Shown here piece by piece: positions 22,831 to 31,619 of a DNA stretch of 64,000 bases (position 1 is its first letter; each line of letters starts with the position of its first letter). Under the pieces are notes generated by a model that did not search any database, had not been told where the DNA came from, and saw nothing but the letters and a program-made list of their open reading frames with translations. Both the position numbers and the translations under genes were made by a program. Source of the DNA: an uncultured Oscillospiraceae bacterium (GTDB taxonomy: Bacteria; Bacillota; Clostridia; Oscillospirales; Acutalibacteraceae); NCBI GenBank assembly GCA_905193225.1, contig CAJJNV010000001.1, positions 62,001 through 126,000 of the forward strand. The letters are read 5' to 3'.

Positions 22831-23702
22831 TGACATTTTTACAGGGATTATTTTTGGGAATAGTGCAGGGACTGGCGGAATTTCTGCCCATATCAAGCAG
22901 CGGACATTTAAGCCTTTTCCAGCATCTTTTCGGCCTTGAGGCAGACAGTAATCTTTTTATAACCGTAATGATGCACGTGGGCACCCTTGCGGCGGTTTTC
23001 ATCGTATACTACAAGGTCATTTTAAAGCTTGTAAAGGAATTTTGCCTGTCGATAAGGGACATATGCATCGGTAAATTCAGCTTTAAGGAAATGAACCGCT
23101 ACCGCAGAATGATGGTTATGATTATTATTTCCACCGCACTTCTGGTATTTATGGTGCTGCCCGTGTTCGGCGGATATTCGCTTAAAGACGGGGCCGAAGC
23201 CATCAACAATTCAAAGAGCATCGTGCCTCTCGGATTTGCCTTTATCATAACCGGCATTTTCCTTGTTATGACCTTTAAAATCACGGCTACATATAAAAAA
23301 ACAAGAAACGGCGCCAAGGTTAAGGACGCCCTTATAATCGGCGGTGCCCAGTGTGTCGCCACAATTTCGGGTATTTCCCGTTCCGGATCGACCGTTTGCG
23401 CCGGACTGCTTTGCGGACTCAATCGCGAATATATGGTTGAATATTCCTTCATAATGAGCATTCCGGTCATCATTGCATCGGCTCTGAGCGAGGGCAAGGC
23501 CGCCTATGACAGCGGTATTAACGTGGAAATGGCTCCGCTTATTGTGGGAATTATCGCCGCTCTTATTTCGGGAATTGTCGCCATTAAGCTTATACAGTGG
23601 CTCATCAAAACCGACAGATATAAGTTCTTCGGATACTATTGTCTGGTGTTGGGCGCGCTGACCCTTGTGCTCGGAATTTTCGGTGTGGGTTATGTTGCCT
23701 GA
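22830..23702 (+). CDS. uppP: Undecaprenyl-diphosphatase
   Basis: Integral membrane phosphatase (BacA/UppP) that recycles the C55 lipid carrier for cell-wall synthesis and gives bacitracin tolerance. 290 residues, eight or so membrane helices. Both active-site motifs are intact: GLAEFLPISSSGHLSLF near 10-27 and SGISRSGSTVCAGLLCGLNR near 180-200. The hydrophilic loop around 65-95 is typical. Start ATG shares one base with the tepA stop, so translation is coupled. The gene is followed by ftsK after 121 bases. Confidence 0.97.
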   Translation: MTFLQGLFLGIVQGLAEFLPISSSGHLSLFQHLFGLEADSNLFITVMMHVGTLAAVFIVYYKVILKLVKEFCLSIRDICIGKFSFKEMNRYRRMMVMIIISTALLVFMVLPVFGGYSLKDGAEAINNSKSIVPLGFAFIITGIFLVMTFKITATYKKTRNGAKVKDALIIGGAQCVATISGISRSGSTVCAGLLCGLNREYMVEYSFIMSIPVIIASALSEGKAAYDSGINVEMAPLIVGIIAALISGIVAIKLIQWLIKTDRYKFFGYYCLVLGALTLVLGIFGVGYVA

Positions 23703-23823
23703 CAGATATTTTTTGATTGGCGGTAAAAATAAAAGCCTACGGTAACATATACTAAACGTACAAATAAATCAAACAATATAAACATTTATTTTTTAAAGAA
23801 TATTAAAGCTGAGAGGTATTAAA

Positions 23824-26508
23824 ATGGCAAAAGCAAAAAAGTCGACCAAAAAGGAACAGACCAAGAGTAAGAAAAGCAGCGGAAAGGTTGGTTTTCCCTA
23901 TAAGGCAGAGGTGGTTTTTGTTCTTTCACTGCTTTTGCTGTTTTTCTCGGCTTTAAAGCTCGAAAGCTTTTGGGCGGTCATACATAACTTTCTGCTTGGA
24001 ACGCTTGGATTTTTGGCATTTCCAACCTTTATTCTCACGGGATATATAAGCCTTCGTATAGCCATTGATAGATACGATTCGGCAACCAATGTCCGCACCG
24101 TCTGCGAAGGAATATTTATATTTCTCTTTTCGGTCACCTTTAATGTATTTTTCTTTACTCCCGACGTTTCGTTTACTGACTTTCTTTCGGCCTGCTATCA
24201 AAAGGGCGTGGCAGGCGGAGGACTGATCGGCGGAGTGCTCAGTTTCCCCTTGGCAAAGGTTTTCAGCAAAACCGGAGCGGCCATTATTTTGATACTTCTG
24301 CTTGTGTCGCTCTTTCTGTTTGTCGGGGGAATATCCCTTAAAAGGATTGCGGGAGCATTCTCAAGCTCTGCCCGGAAAATCAAAAGCGGCGCCCGCAGCT
24401 ATATCGACGAAAAAAGAGCCGAGGAAAAGGAGACGGAAAGACTGTCTCAAGGCGATGATCCATTGTTCGCTCCAAAAGGCGGCAAAAAGAACTGCCCCGA
24501 GGATTATGATATTTCTCTTGCGGGATTCCACGAAAATCAGCCTAAAAGCACCGATAATGCAGCCGACGGGACCGGCAGAGCTTTTGCCGACGTTTCAGAC
24601 AGTGCAGAAGAAAGCGAAAACGGCCGCAACCTTGACGATATCATAAAAGGTGTTATGGACGACGGCCGCCCGTCATCGGCAAAATCACAGAAAAAAGCTG
24701 CAGGCAAGGCCGGCTTGGAAAACGGAGTATCAGGCGATGCTGCGGGCAGCAAAGGCGGCAGCCGCGAGCCTTCAAGGAACGGGGAAAATGCAGGTGTATC
24801 TGCGGAAAAAAGCAAAGGCGCATCCGATACCCGCAAAAAAGAGCAAAAGGGCGGAATCGATGCCGATCTCGGCATAACCATCGAGCCGGAAACGGTCAAG
24901 GAATACCGTTATCCGCCGCTGACCCTTCTTGATGAGTGCAATTCCGATGTCGACCCCAACATCGGCGACGAGCTTAGACAAAATGCAGAGCTGCTTGTGG
25001 ATACTCTCAAGAGCTTCGGCGTTGAGACACGCATTATAAATATCAGCCGCGGCCCGTCGGTTACGAGATATGAGCTTCAGCCGGCAGCAGGCGTTAAGAT
25101 AAGCAAGATAACCAACCTTTCGGACGACATTGCCCTTAATCTTGCCACTGTCGGCGTCAGAATCGAGGCTCCCATTCCTGGAAAAGCGGCCGTTGGAATA
25201 GAGGTACCCAATAAAGCCACCTCGTCGGTACGGCTGAGAGAAATTATCGGCTCCAAAAAATTTGAGGATGCCAAAAGCAAGCTGACCGTTGCGGTGGGAA
25301 AGGACATTGCAGGAAATGTCGTAATCGCCGACCTTGCGAAGATGCCCCATTTGCTTATAGCAGGCACCACCGGCTCGGGTAAATCGGTTTGTATAAACAG
25401 CTTTATTCTAAGCGTTCTTTTCAAATCCTCTCCCGAGGATGTAAAGATGCTTATGATCGACCCCAAGGTCGTGGAGCTTGAGATTTACAACGGACTGCCA
25501 CACCTTCTTGTACCGGTTGTTACCGATCCTAAAAAGGCGGCAGGCGCTCTCGGATGGGCGGTCACCGAAATGGAAAAGAGATATAAGCTTTTCGGCGAAC
25601 ACAAGGTCAGGGATATTAAATCCTATAACGACCTTGCAAGACTCAATCCCAAGATGGAGACAATGCCTCAGATACTCATTATCGTGGACGAGCTTAACGA
25701 CCTTATGATGGTGGCTCCCGGAGAGGTGGAGGATTCCATCTGCCGGCTGGCGCAAAAGGCCAGAGCAGCGGGAATGAACCTTGTCATTGCCACACAGCGT
25801 CCCTCGGTGGACGTGCTTACCGGCCTTATCAAGGCCAATATACCAAGCCGTATTGCTCTGAAGGTGGCCAACCGCTTCGACTCGGGCACCATCATCGATA
25901 CCGTCGGCGCAGAAAAGCTGCTGGGAAGAGGCGATATGCTTTTCTATCCCGTGGGACTTTCAAAACCCCTTAGAGTTCAGGGGTGTTGGGTGCCGGACAA
26001 TGAGATTAACGCTGTTTTGGAATACATCACAGCCGACGACAACTCGGCAAAATACAGCGACGAAATTTCCGAAGAAATAGAAAAACAGGCTGCTCAAAGC
26101 GGAAAGAACAAAAAAGCCATGGCTTTTGACGAGGGTGACGGCGACGACGAGGGAGACGAGATGCTTCCCCAGGCCATTGAAGTGGTGGTTGAAGCGGGAA
26201 TGGCTTCCACATCCCTTTTGCAGCGCAAGCTAAAGCTTGGATATGCCCGTGCAGCCAGAATTATGGATATGATGGAGCAGAGGGGCGTTATCGGGCCCTT
26301 TGAAGGTTCCAAGCCCCGCAAGGTGCTTGTTACAAAGCAGCATTGGCAGGAAATGAAGATGAACGGAACCCTGTCAAACGAACCGTCACAAAGCTTTTCG
26401 GATGATGAAAACGATTTTATTGACGGTGCTGACGACGGCCAGGATGCGGGTGGCGAAGATTATTACGACACATACGACTCTTATGACGGCTCCGACGAAC
26501 AGGAATAG
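23824..26508 (+). CDS. ftsK: DNA translocase FtsK/SpoIIIE
   Basis: Hexameric DNA pump that clears chromosome ends from the closing septum and moves DNA into the forespore. 894 residues. Four membrane helices at about 25-180; a long polar linker (185-360) rich in Asp, Ser, Lys and Gly; the RecA-like motor with Walker A IAGTTGSGKSV near 510-520 and Walker B ILIIVDELNDLMM near 615; and the gamma winged helix for KOPS/SRS recognition at about 775-845 (TSLLQRKLKLGYARAARIMDMME). After the gamma domain comes an acidic tail rich in Asp, Gly and Tyr. Start ATG has GAGAGG. Whether it is the sporulation or vegetative paralogue cannot be told. Confidence 0.95.
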   Translation: MAKAKKSTKKEQTKSKKSSGKVGFPYKAEVVFVLSLLLLFFSALKLESFWAVIHNFLLGTLGFLAFPTFILTGYISLRIAIDRYDSATNVRTVCEGIFIFLFSVTFNVFFFTPDVSFTDFLSACYQKGVAGGGLIGGVLSFPLAKVFSKTGAAIILILLLVSLFLFVGGISLKRIAGAFSSSARKIKSGARSYIDEKRAEEKETERLSQGDDPLFAPKGGKKNCPEDYDISLAGFHENQPKSTDNAADGTGRAFADVSDSAEESENGRNLDDIIKGVMDDGRPSSAKSQKKAAGKAGLENGVSGDAAGSKGGSREPSRNGENAGVSAEKSKGASDTRKKEQKGGIDADLGITIEPETVKEYRYPPLTLLDECNSDVDPNIGDELRQNAELLVDTLKSFGVETRIINISRGPSVTRYELQPAAGVKISKITNLSDDIALNLATVGVRIEAPIPGKAAVGIEVPNKATSSVRLREIIGSKKFEDAKSKLTVAVGKDIAGNVVIADLAKMPHLLIAGTTGSGKSVCINSFILSVLFKSSPEDVKMLMIDPKVVELEIYNGLPHLLVPVVTDPKKAAGALGWAVTEMEKRYKLFGEHKVRDIKSYNDLARLNPKMETMPQILIIVDELNDLMMVAPGEVEDSICRLAQKARAAGMNLVIATQRPSVDVLTGLIKANIPSRIALKVANRFDSGTIIDTVGAEKLLGRGDMLFYPVGLSKPLRVQGCWVPDNEINAVLEYITADDNSAKYSDEISEEIEKQAAQSGKNKKAMAFDEGDGDDEGDEMLPQAIEVVVEAGMASTSLLQRKLKLGYARAARIMDMMEQRGVIGPFEGSKPRKVLVTKQHWQEMKMNGTLSNEPSQSFSDDENDFIDGADDGQDAGGEDYYDTYDSYDGSDEQE

Positions 26509-26706
26509 TGTAACAAGGTTTGTAAAAGTCCAAAAGTTCTAAAAATGATTTAAGCGGCAAAAGCGGCAACTCCATCGGCAAATATACCGAGACGGCGGAA
26601 CTGCTTTAGACCGTTAAGGTATTATGGCAGCGCAACGGGGTCGGCAGAATAGCAAAGCTTGCAAACAGGGCAACAAAGTGTAACGATAAACTTAATCGAG
26701 GTTGTT

Positions 26707-28731
26707 ATGGCAAAGGATTTTTTACCTATAAACAAAAACGATATGCAAAAGCGGGGATGGGATGAGCTTGATTTTGTAGTCATAACCGGCGACGCCTATG
26801 TTGACCACCCCAGTTTCGGCACGGCCATAATTTCAAGGGTCATCGAGGCCGAGGGCTTTCGCGTGGGTATCATCGCCCAGCCGAATTGGAAAACCGATGC
26901 TGATTTTAAGCGATTCGGACGGCCGAAATATGCTTTTATGATCAATTCCGGCAACATAGATTCTATGGTTGCACACTATACCGCCGCAAAGAAAAAACGG
27001 AGCGACGACGCCTATTCGGCCGGAAACAAGGCGGGAAAGCGTCCCGACCGCGCACTGACGGTCTATTGCAAAAAGGTAAGGGAGATATATCCCGATGTGC
27101 CCATAATTGTGGGCGGGCTTGAAGCATCCCTTCGCCGATTTGCCAATTACGATTACTGGGACGATGAAGTTAAGCCGTCTGTCCTTTTGGAAAGCGGCGC
27201 CGACATTCTCATTTACGGAATGGGCGAAAACCAGATAATCGAGATCGTAAACCGCTTTAAAAACGGCCTTTCGGCAAAGGAAATGACCGATATTAAAGGA
27301 ATTTGTTATGTTTCCGAAGCTCCCGTCAACGGCAAAACGCTGCCCTCCTTCGAGGCGGTCAAAGCAGACAAGCGGGAATATGCCAAGGCGGCGAGAATGG
27401 AACTTGACGAAGCCGACCACATCAGAGGAAAAACCCTTGTGCAAAAGCACGGCAAAAGCTTTCTTGTGCAGAATCCGCCTATGCCGCCCCTTACCCAAAG
27501 CGAGCTTGATCGGGTCTACGGACTGCCCTATATGCGCTACTATCACCCCGTTTACGAAAGCGAGGGAGGGGTGCCGGCCATTAAAGAGGTAGAGTTTTCA
27601 ATAACCCACAATCGCGGCTGTTTCGGCGCCTGCAATTTCTGTTCTCTTGCCTTTCACCAGGGACGTTTTATAACCTGCCGAAGCAAGCAATCGGTCATAA
27701 ACGAAGCCAAAAGCTTTTTGGATAATCCCCATTTTAAGGGATACATACACGACGTCGGCGGGCCGACGGCCAATTTCCGCCGCCCCTCCTGCGATCTGCA
27801 GCTTAAACAGGGACTTTGCAAGGGCAGAAAGTGTCTTGCCCCCGCACCCTGCAAAAACCTTGTGGCAAACCATGAGGAATACCTTGACATTCTCAGAGAA
27901 ATGAGAAAGATAAAGGGCATTAAAAAGGTTTTTATACGCTCGGGAATACGTTTTGATTTTCTTATGGAAGATAAGGACGAGCAGTTTTTCCGCGAGCTTG
28001 TTAAATATCATATAAGCGGCCAGCTTAAGGTGGCTCCCGAGCATTGCTCGGCCGCAGTGCTGGACAAAATGGGTAAGCCTCACATCGAAAGCTACATTCG
28101 ATTTAAGAAAAAATACGACCGTCTTAATAACGAGGAGGGTATGAAGCAATTCCTCGTGCCCTACCTTATGTCATCCCACCCGGGAAGCACCCTGAAGGAC
28201 GCAATCGAGCTTGCTTTGTTTTTAAAGAAGGAACACATTCATCCCCAGCAGGTGCAGGATTTTTATCCCACCCCCGGCACAATATCCACGGCTATGTTTT
28301 ATACCGGGCTTGACCCTTACACAATGGAGCCGGTATTTGTGCCCAAAACCTACGAGCAAAAGAAAATGCAGCGTGCGCTTTTGCAGTATTTTAAGCCCGA
28401 AAACCACGACATTGTTCGAAAGGCGCTTATTCAGGCGGGGAGAGCCGACCTAATCGGATTTACGGATAAATGTCTTGTGCCGCCCGAGCGAAGCGGCGGA
28501 AAAGACACCGCCCACCGAAAGGGGAAATATACGCAAGGCGGATACGGTCGGGCCGACGCAAAAAGCGCAGGCGGAACAGCCGACGGAAAAAGCGGTAAAT
28601 ACGGCAAAAAGGGCAGAGGCGGAAAATCCGCCGGCAATGCCAAAAACGGCGATAGAAGAAAGGTCAGCCACCAATGGATTTCGGAAAAATCTACGAAAAA
28701 AAGCGGGAAGTCAAAAAGACAGACAAGGTAA
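26707..28731 (+). CDS. YgiQ family radical SAM protein
   Basis: 674 residues from ATG 26707 (GAGGT 5 bases upstream). N-terminal domain of the UPF0313/YgiQ family with FVVITGDAYVDHPSFGTAIISRV and YPDVPIIVGGLEASLRRFANYDYW. The radical SAM core begins with HNRGCFGACNFCSL: Cys 305, 309 and 312 bind the 4Fe-4S cluster. Later blocks HDVGGPTANFRRPSC and YHISGQLKVAPEH are also family features. The last 60 residues are Gly/Lys/Arg-rich and disordered. The reaction is unknown for the whole family. The end overlaps the next gene by 58 bases in another frame. Confidence 0.93.
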   Translation: MAKDFLPINKNDMQKRGWDELDFVVITGDAYVDHPSFGTAIISRVIEAEGFRVGIIAQPNWKTDADFKRFGRPKYAFMINSGNIDSMVAHYTAAKKKRSDDAYSAGNKAGKRPDRALTVYCKKVREIYPDVPIIVGGLEASLRRFANYDYWDDEVKPSVLLESGADILIYGMGENQIIEIVNRFKNGLSAKEMTDIKGICYVSEAPVNGKTLPSFEAVKADKREYAKAARMELDEADHIRGKTLVQKHGKSFLVQNPPMPPLTQSELDRVYGLPYMRYYHPVYESEGGVPAIKEVEFSITHNRGCFGACNFCSLAFHQGRFITCRSKQSVINEAKSFLDNPHFKGYIHDVGGPTANFRRPSCDLQLKQGLCKGRKCLAPAPCKNLVANHEEYLDILREMRKIKGIKKVFIRSGIRFDFLMEDKDEQFFRELVKYHISGQLKVAPEHCSAAVLDKMGKPHIESYIRFKKKYDRLNNEEGMKQFLVPYLMSSHPGSTLKDAIELALFLKKEHIHPQQVQDFYPTPGTISTAMFYTGLDPYTMEPVFVPKTYEQKKMQRALLQYFKPENHDIVRKALIQAGRADLIGFTDKCLVPPERSGGKDTAHRKGKYTQGGYGRADAKSAGGTADGKSGKYGKKGRGGKSAGNAKNGDRRKVSHQWISEKSTKKSGKSKRQTR

Positions 28732-29630
28732 AGCACATTGTTATATGTGCCTTTGCCGTCCTTCTTTTAATTTTGTTTTCTTTGGACGGCGACCGTTTGT
28801 TTGTTGGCTTTTCTGAAATGCTCGGCCTTTGCGACAAACGGGATAAAGCGGTTGCAGCAATCGATTTTATCAATGTGGGGCAGGGATCCTGCTCGCTCAT
28901 TTCAAGCGATAGCGAATATGCCCTTGTGGACACAGGCACCGAAACCTACGAGGGTATCGCGCCCTTTAACCGCCTTAAAAATTACGGCGCAGGTTCGATC
29001 AAATATGTTTTCATAACCCACTGCCACAACGACCACATCGGCGGCCTTTTCGGACTGATTTCCAATTTTAAGGTCGAGAATGTGGTTGTTTACGATAAGC
29101 CCGTAGGCGATGAAGCCGTCGGCTTTTATCAAAAAGCATCCGAGTACTGTGAACAATACGGCATCAATGTCATCTGCCCGCAAAACGGCATGGAATTTAA
29201 GTTGGGAAAGGGCAGCATAACGGCGTATATTCCGCCAAACGGCCTTTTGGATACCGATGAAAACGCCTGCACCGTCTATTGCGGAAAATTCGGCGAAACG
29301 AGAACCCTTTTTATGGGCGACAGCGGCTTTACCGAGGAAGATCTTCTGCTTAATGAAGGTTTTGATCTTTCCTGCGACATTTTGGCGGTGGGGCACCACG
29401 GCAGCAAGTATTCAACAGGTGTGCGGCTGCTCGATGAGGTATCTCCGAAAGCAGCGGTGATTTCCTTCGGTTACAACACCTACGGCCACCCAACACAGGA
29501 AACTTTGCAAAGGCTTGAACAAAACGGCTGCGAGTACTTTTACACATTCGGCGACAGCAAACTTTGCGCCGAGATATACAACAGCGGATTCGAAATGATA
29601 ACCACAGCGAACATATCCAAACACGCCTAA
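28674..29630 (+). CDS. Membrane-anchored MBL-fold hydrolase, ComEC C-terminal-like
   Basis: 318 residues: a short basic N-terminus, one membrane helix at about 22-42 (HIVICAFAVLLLILFSL), then an extracytoplasmic metallo-beta-lactamase domain resembling the C-terminal nuclease-like domain of ComEC/Rec2. Motifs: DFINVGQGSCSLI, the metal-binding THCHNDHIGG at about 116-125, FMGDSGFTEEDLL, and DILAVGHHGSKYST, all typical. Such proteins are proposed to degrade the non-transforming DNA strand or act on other phosphodiesters. It lacks the competence channel domain, so its link with DNA uptake is inference. The ATG has AAAGGTC and overlaps the YgiQ-family gene. Confidence 0.88.
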   Translation: MDFGKIYEKKREVKKTDKVKHIVICAFAVLLLILFSLDGDRLFVGFSEMLGLCDKRDKAVAAIDFINVGQGSCSLISSDSEYALVDTGTETYEGIAPFNRLKNYGAGSIKYVFITHCHNDHIGGLFGLISNFKVENVVVYDKPVGDEAVGFYQKASEYCEQYGINVICPQNGMEFKLGKGSITAYIPPNGLLDTDENACTVYCGKFGETRTLFMGDSGFTEEDLLLNEGFDLSCDILAVGHHGSKYSTGVRLLDEVSPKAAVISFGYNTYGHPTQETLQRLEQNGCEYFYTFGDSKLCAEIYNSGFEMITTANISKHA

Positions 29631-29910
29631 ACGGCTTATTATGGTGCTTTTCGGCTTGTCGTCATCCGTAGGCGTCAGCCTTATGAACTTTTTCGCACCA
29701 AAAGCTCCTCATTACCACGCTCATTTCAGGTCGAAGAATTTTGTCGATAAGAAAAATTCTCAGATACAAGGCAAAAGCGCAGTTCATCCTATCGGATTAA
29801 CGAGCATTTTAACGCAGTATATGGGGATTTTTCTCCGTCAAAATCGTATTTGTATATGTGCGCTATGGTTAACCAACCGCGACATTGAAGAAGGGAAGTA
29901 AAGTTAACCG
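29631..29910. other. Intergenic stretch with an open frame but no gene signals
   Basis: 280 bases. A frame from 29641 to 29901 is open but has no ribosome binding site and unusual composition (many His, Phe, Ile). The 17-base segment TAGGCGTCAGCCTTATG (29669-29685) resembles TAGGCGCCAGCCTGATG inside the MITE-like element (21220-21236), so this may be the remnant of a related dispersed repeat. Confidence 0.35.
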
Positions 29911-30738
29911 ATGGAAGCAATAACCGACTTTTGTCTTGAATATAAAATCGTTGAAAGCACCAAGCCCTGCCTGACCGTCATTGTGGCGGCGGCAGGATCG
30001 GCATTGCGAATGGGCGGAAGCAAGCAGTTTATTCCGCTGCTCGGCATTCCTGTCCTTGCAAGAACGCTTATGGTGTTCGACAAAAATCCAAGCGTTAAAA
30101 ACATTGTTGTGGTCGGAAGAAACGACCAGCTTTGCGACATACAGAACATAATCGACAAATACGAAATTTCCAAAATATCGGCCGTTGTCGAAGGGGGAAT
30201 GACCCGTTTTGACTCGGTTTTAAAGGGACTTGAAGCCTGTCCGTCGGGAGGCGGTTCATCGGAGGATTACATTGCAATTCACGACGGCGCAAGGCCTCTT
30301 GTGACCGATGAAATTATCGCCGATGCCCTGAGTATTGCAAAAGAACACGGCGCGGCTGCTCCTGCGGTACCTGTCAAGGATACCATTAAGGAGGCCGACG
30401 AAAAGGGCAAGGTTTTGAGAACGCCCGAGCGCAAAAGCCTCTTCGCCGTTCAGACTCCGCAGATTTTTTCACGCGACATTTACGAGGAGGCTTACAAAAG
30501 AGCCAAAGGGGCTATGGAAAACGGAAGCAGCGGTATTTTTTCCGACGGAGCAAAGGGCGGTCAGCCGCTTTTTTCGAAGATGCCGGAATTTACCGACGAC
30601 TGCTCGATTATGGAATGGGCAGGGTATTTTGTTTATCTTTCTAAAGGGTCCTACGAAAACATTAAAATAACCACCTTTGAGGATGTGGAAATCGCCGAGG
30701 CTGTTTTAAAACGCAGAATGACAGAAGGGGAGCGGTAA
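29911..30738 (+). CDS. ispD: 2-C-methyl-D-erythritol 4-phosphate cytidylyltransferase
   Basis: Third enzyme of the MEP isoprenoid pathway: joins CTP and MEP to give CDP-ME. 275 residues, about 40 more than usual: an N-terminal extension of about 20 residues and a Gly/Ser-rich insertion near 208-228 before the conserved FTDDCSIMEWAG. CTP-binding loop VAAAGSALRMGGSKQF at 25-40, IHDGARPLV near 128, and FAVQTPQIF near 180 are in place. Start ATG has AGGGAA at 13 bases. The gene is followed immediately by ispF, the common pairing. Confidence 0.95.
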   Translation: MEAITDFCLEYKIVESTKPCLTVIVAAAGSALRMGGSKQFIPLLGIPVLARTLMVFDKNPSVKNIVVVGRNDQLCDIQNIIDKYEISKISAVVEGGMTRFDSVLKGLEACPSGGGSSEDYIAIHDGARPLVTDEIIADALSIAKEHGAAAPAVPVKDTIKEADEKGKVLRTPERKSLFAVQTPQIFSRDIYEEAYKRAKGAMENGSSGIFSDGAKGGQPLFSKMPEFTDDCSIMEWAGYFVYLSKGSYENIKITTFEDVEIAEAVLKRRMTEGER

Positions 30739-30739
30739 A

Positions 30740-31216
30740 GTGATAAGAATAGGTCACGGATACGATGTACACCGACTGGTAAACGGCAGAAAGCTCATAC
30801 TCGGCGGTGTGGAAATTTCCTATGAGAAGGGACTTGACGGCCATTCCGATGCCGATGTGCTGCTTCACGCAATCTGCGACGCAATAATCGGGGCACTCTC
30901 TCTCGGAGACATCGGCAAGCTTTATCCCGACAACGACGATAAATTTTTAAATATCAACAGCCGTATTTTGCTTAAGGATGTTGCAAAAAGAATGGCCGAG
31001 GCGGGATACATTATGGGGAATGTGGACGCTACCGTCATCGCCCAGTCTCCCAAGCTGTCGCCTTATATTGATCAGATGAAGAAAAACATTGCCGAAGATT
31101 TGTCAACAAACGAGCAAAACATTAATGTTAAGGCCACAACCGAGGAACATCTCGGCTTTACCGGAAGGAGCGAGGGAATTTCCGCCCACGCCGTTTGTAT
31201 TATTGTTAAAAAGTAA
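30740..31216 (+). CDS. ispF: 2-C-methyl-D-erythritol 2,4-cyclodiphosphate synthase
   Basis: Fifth enzyme of the MEP pathway; makes the cyclic diphosphate, with a Zn2+ bound in a trimer. 158 residues, normal length. RIGHGYDVHRL (metal ligands Asp 8 and His 10), GLDGHSDADVLLHA, LGDIGKLYPD and the C-terminal EEHLGFTGRSEGISAHA are all conserved. Start is GTG one base after the ispD stop, with GGGGAG upstream. It is the second gene of the ispDF operon. Confidence 0.97.
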   Translation: MIRIGHGYDVHRLVNGRKLILGGVEISYEKGLDGHSDADVLLHAICDAIIGALSLGDIGKLYPDNDDKFLNINSRILLKDVAKRMAEAGYIMGNVDATVIAQSPKLSPYIDQMKKNIAEDLSTNEQNINVKATTEEHLGFTGRSEGISAHAVCIIVKK

Positions 31217-31365
31217 AGTTTACGGATAAAAGGATTATATCAAAGAAAGTGCGTCGCAGCAGACAAAAGCAACCGTTTTGCACGACGGCAGACACTGAAT
31301 TTCTTAAAGTGAAATTACCCTTTTTAACGACTTTGGGAAAGGACAGGGTTACCTTTTTCAGCTTG

Positions 31366-31380
31366 TATCATAATATGATA
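31366..31380. promoter_or_regulatory. Perfect 15-base palindrome before the DUF3343 gene
   Basis: TATCATAATATGATA, a 7-1-7 palindrome, 20 bases before the start codon. It could be an operator or overlap a -10 region (CATAAT). No clear -35 can be assigned. Confidence 0.4.
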
Positions 31381-31399
31381 GTGATACGAGGTGAAAAAC

Positions 31400-31618
31400 A
31401 TGAAAAAGCAACTTATTATGGTCAGCTCGATCACCTATGCCATAAAGGGGAGAGAGCTTTTGCGCTCTAAAGGCTACCGCGCCTATATCGAGCGAACACC
31501 GCGAAGCCTTGATACAGCAGGGTGCGGATACAGCATCTATGTCAGCTCGGATGCCAAGGGCGCCGAGGAAATACTGCGATCGGCCGGAATAAAAATTCTC
31601 GGCATAGGCGGGCGATGA
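31400..31618 (+). CDS. DUF3343 protein (putative Se/S carrier-like)
   Basis: 72-residue protein of the DUF3343 family. The start at 31400 has GAGGTG at 6 bases. It begins KKQLIMVSSITYAIKGRELLRSKGYRAYIERTP, a beta-alpha unit, followed by CGYSIYVSS with a single conserved Cys. The family is described as thiol/selenium carrier-like because members often stand beside NifS-type lyases. That is the case here: the next gene starts one base after its stop. The two likely work together, the small protein possibly receiving persulfide or selenium from the lyase. Substrate not determinable. Confidence 0.88.
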   Translation: MKKQLIMVSSITYAIKGRELLRSKGYRAYIERTPRSLDTAGCGYSIYVSSDAKGAEEILRSAGIKILGIGGR

Positions 31619-31619
31619 A

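Noticed and set aside
29641..29901. 86-codon frame before ispD
   Set aside because: No ribosome binding site and atypical residue use; more likely a repeat remnant.
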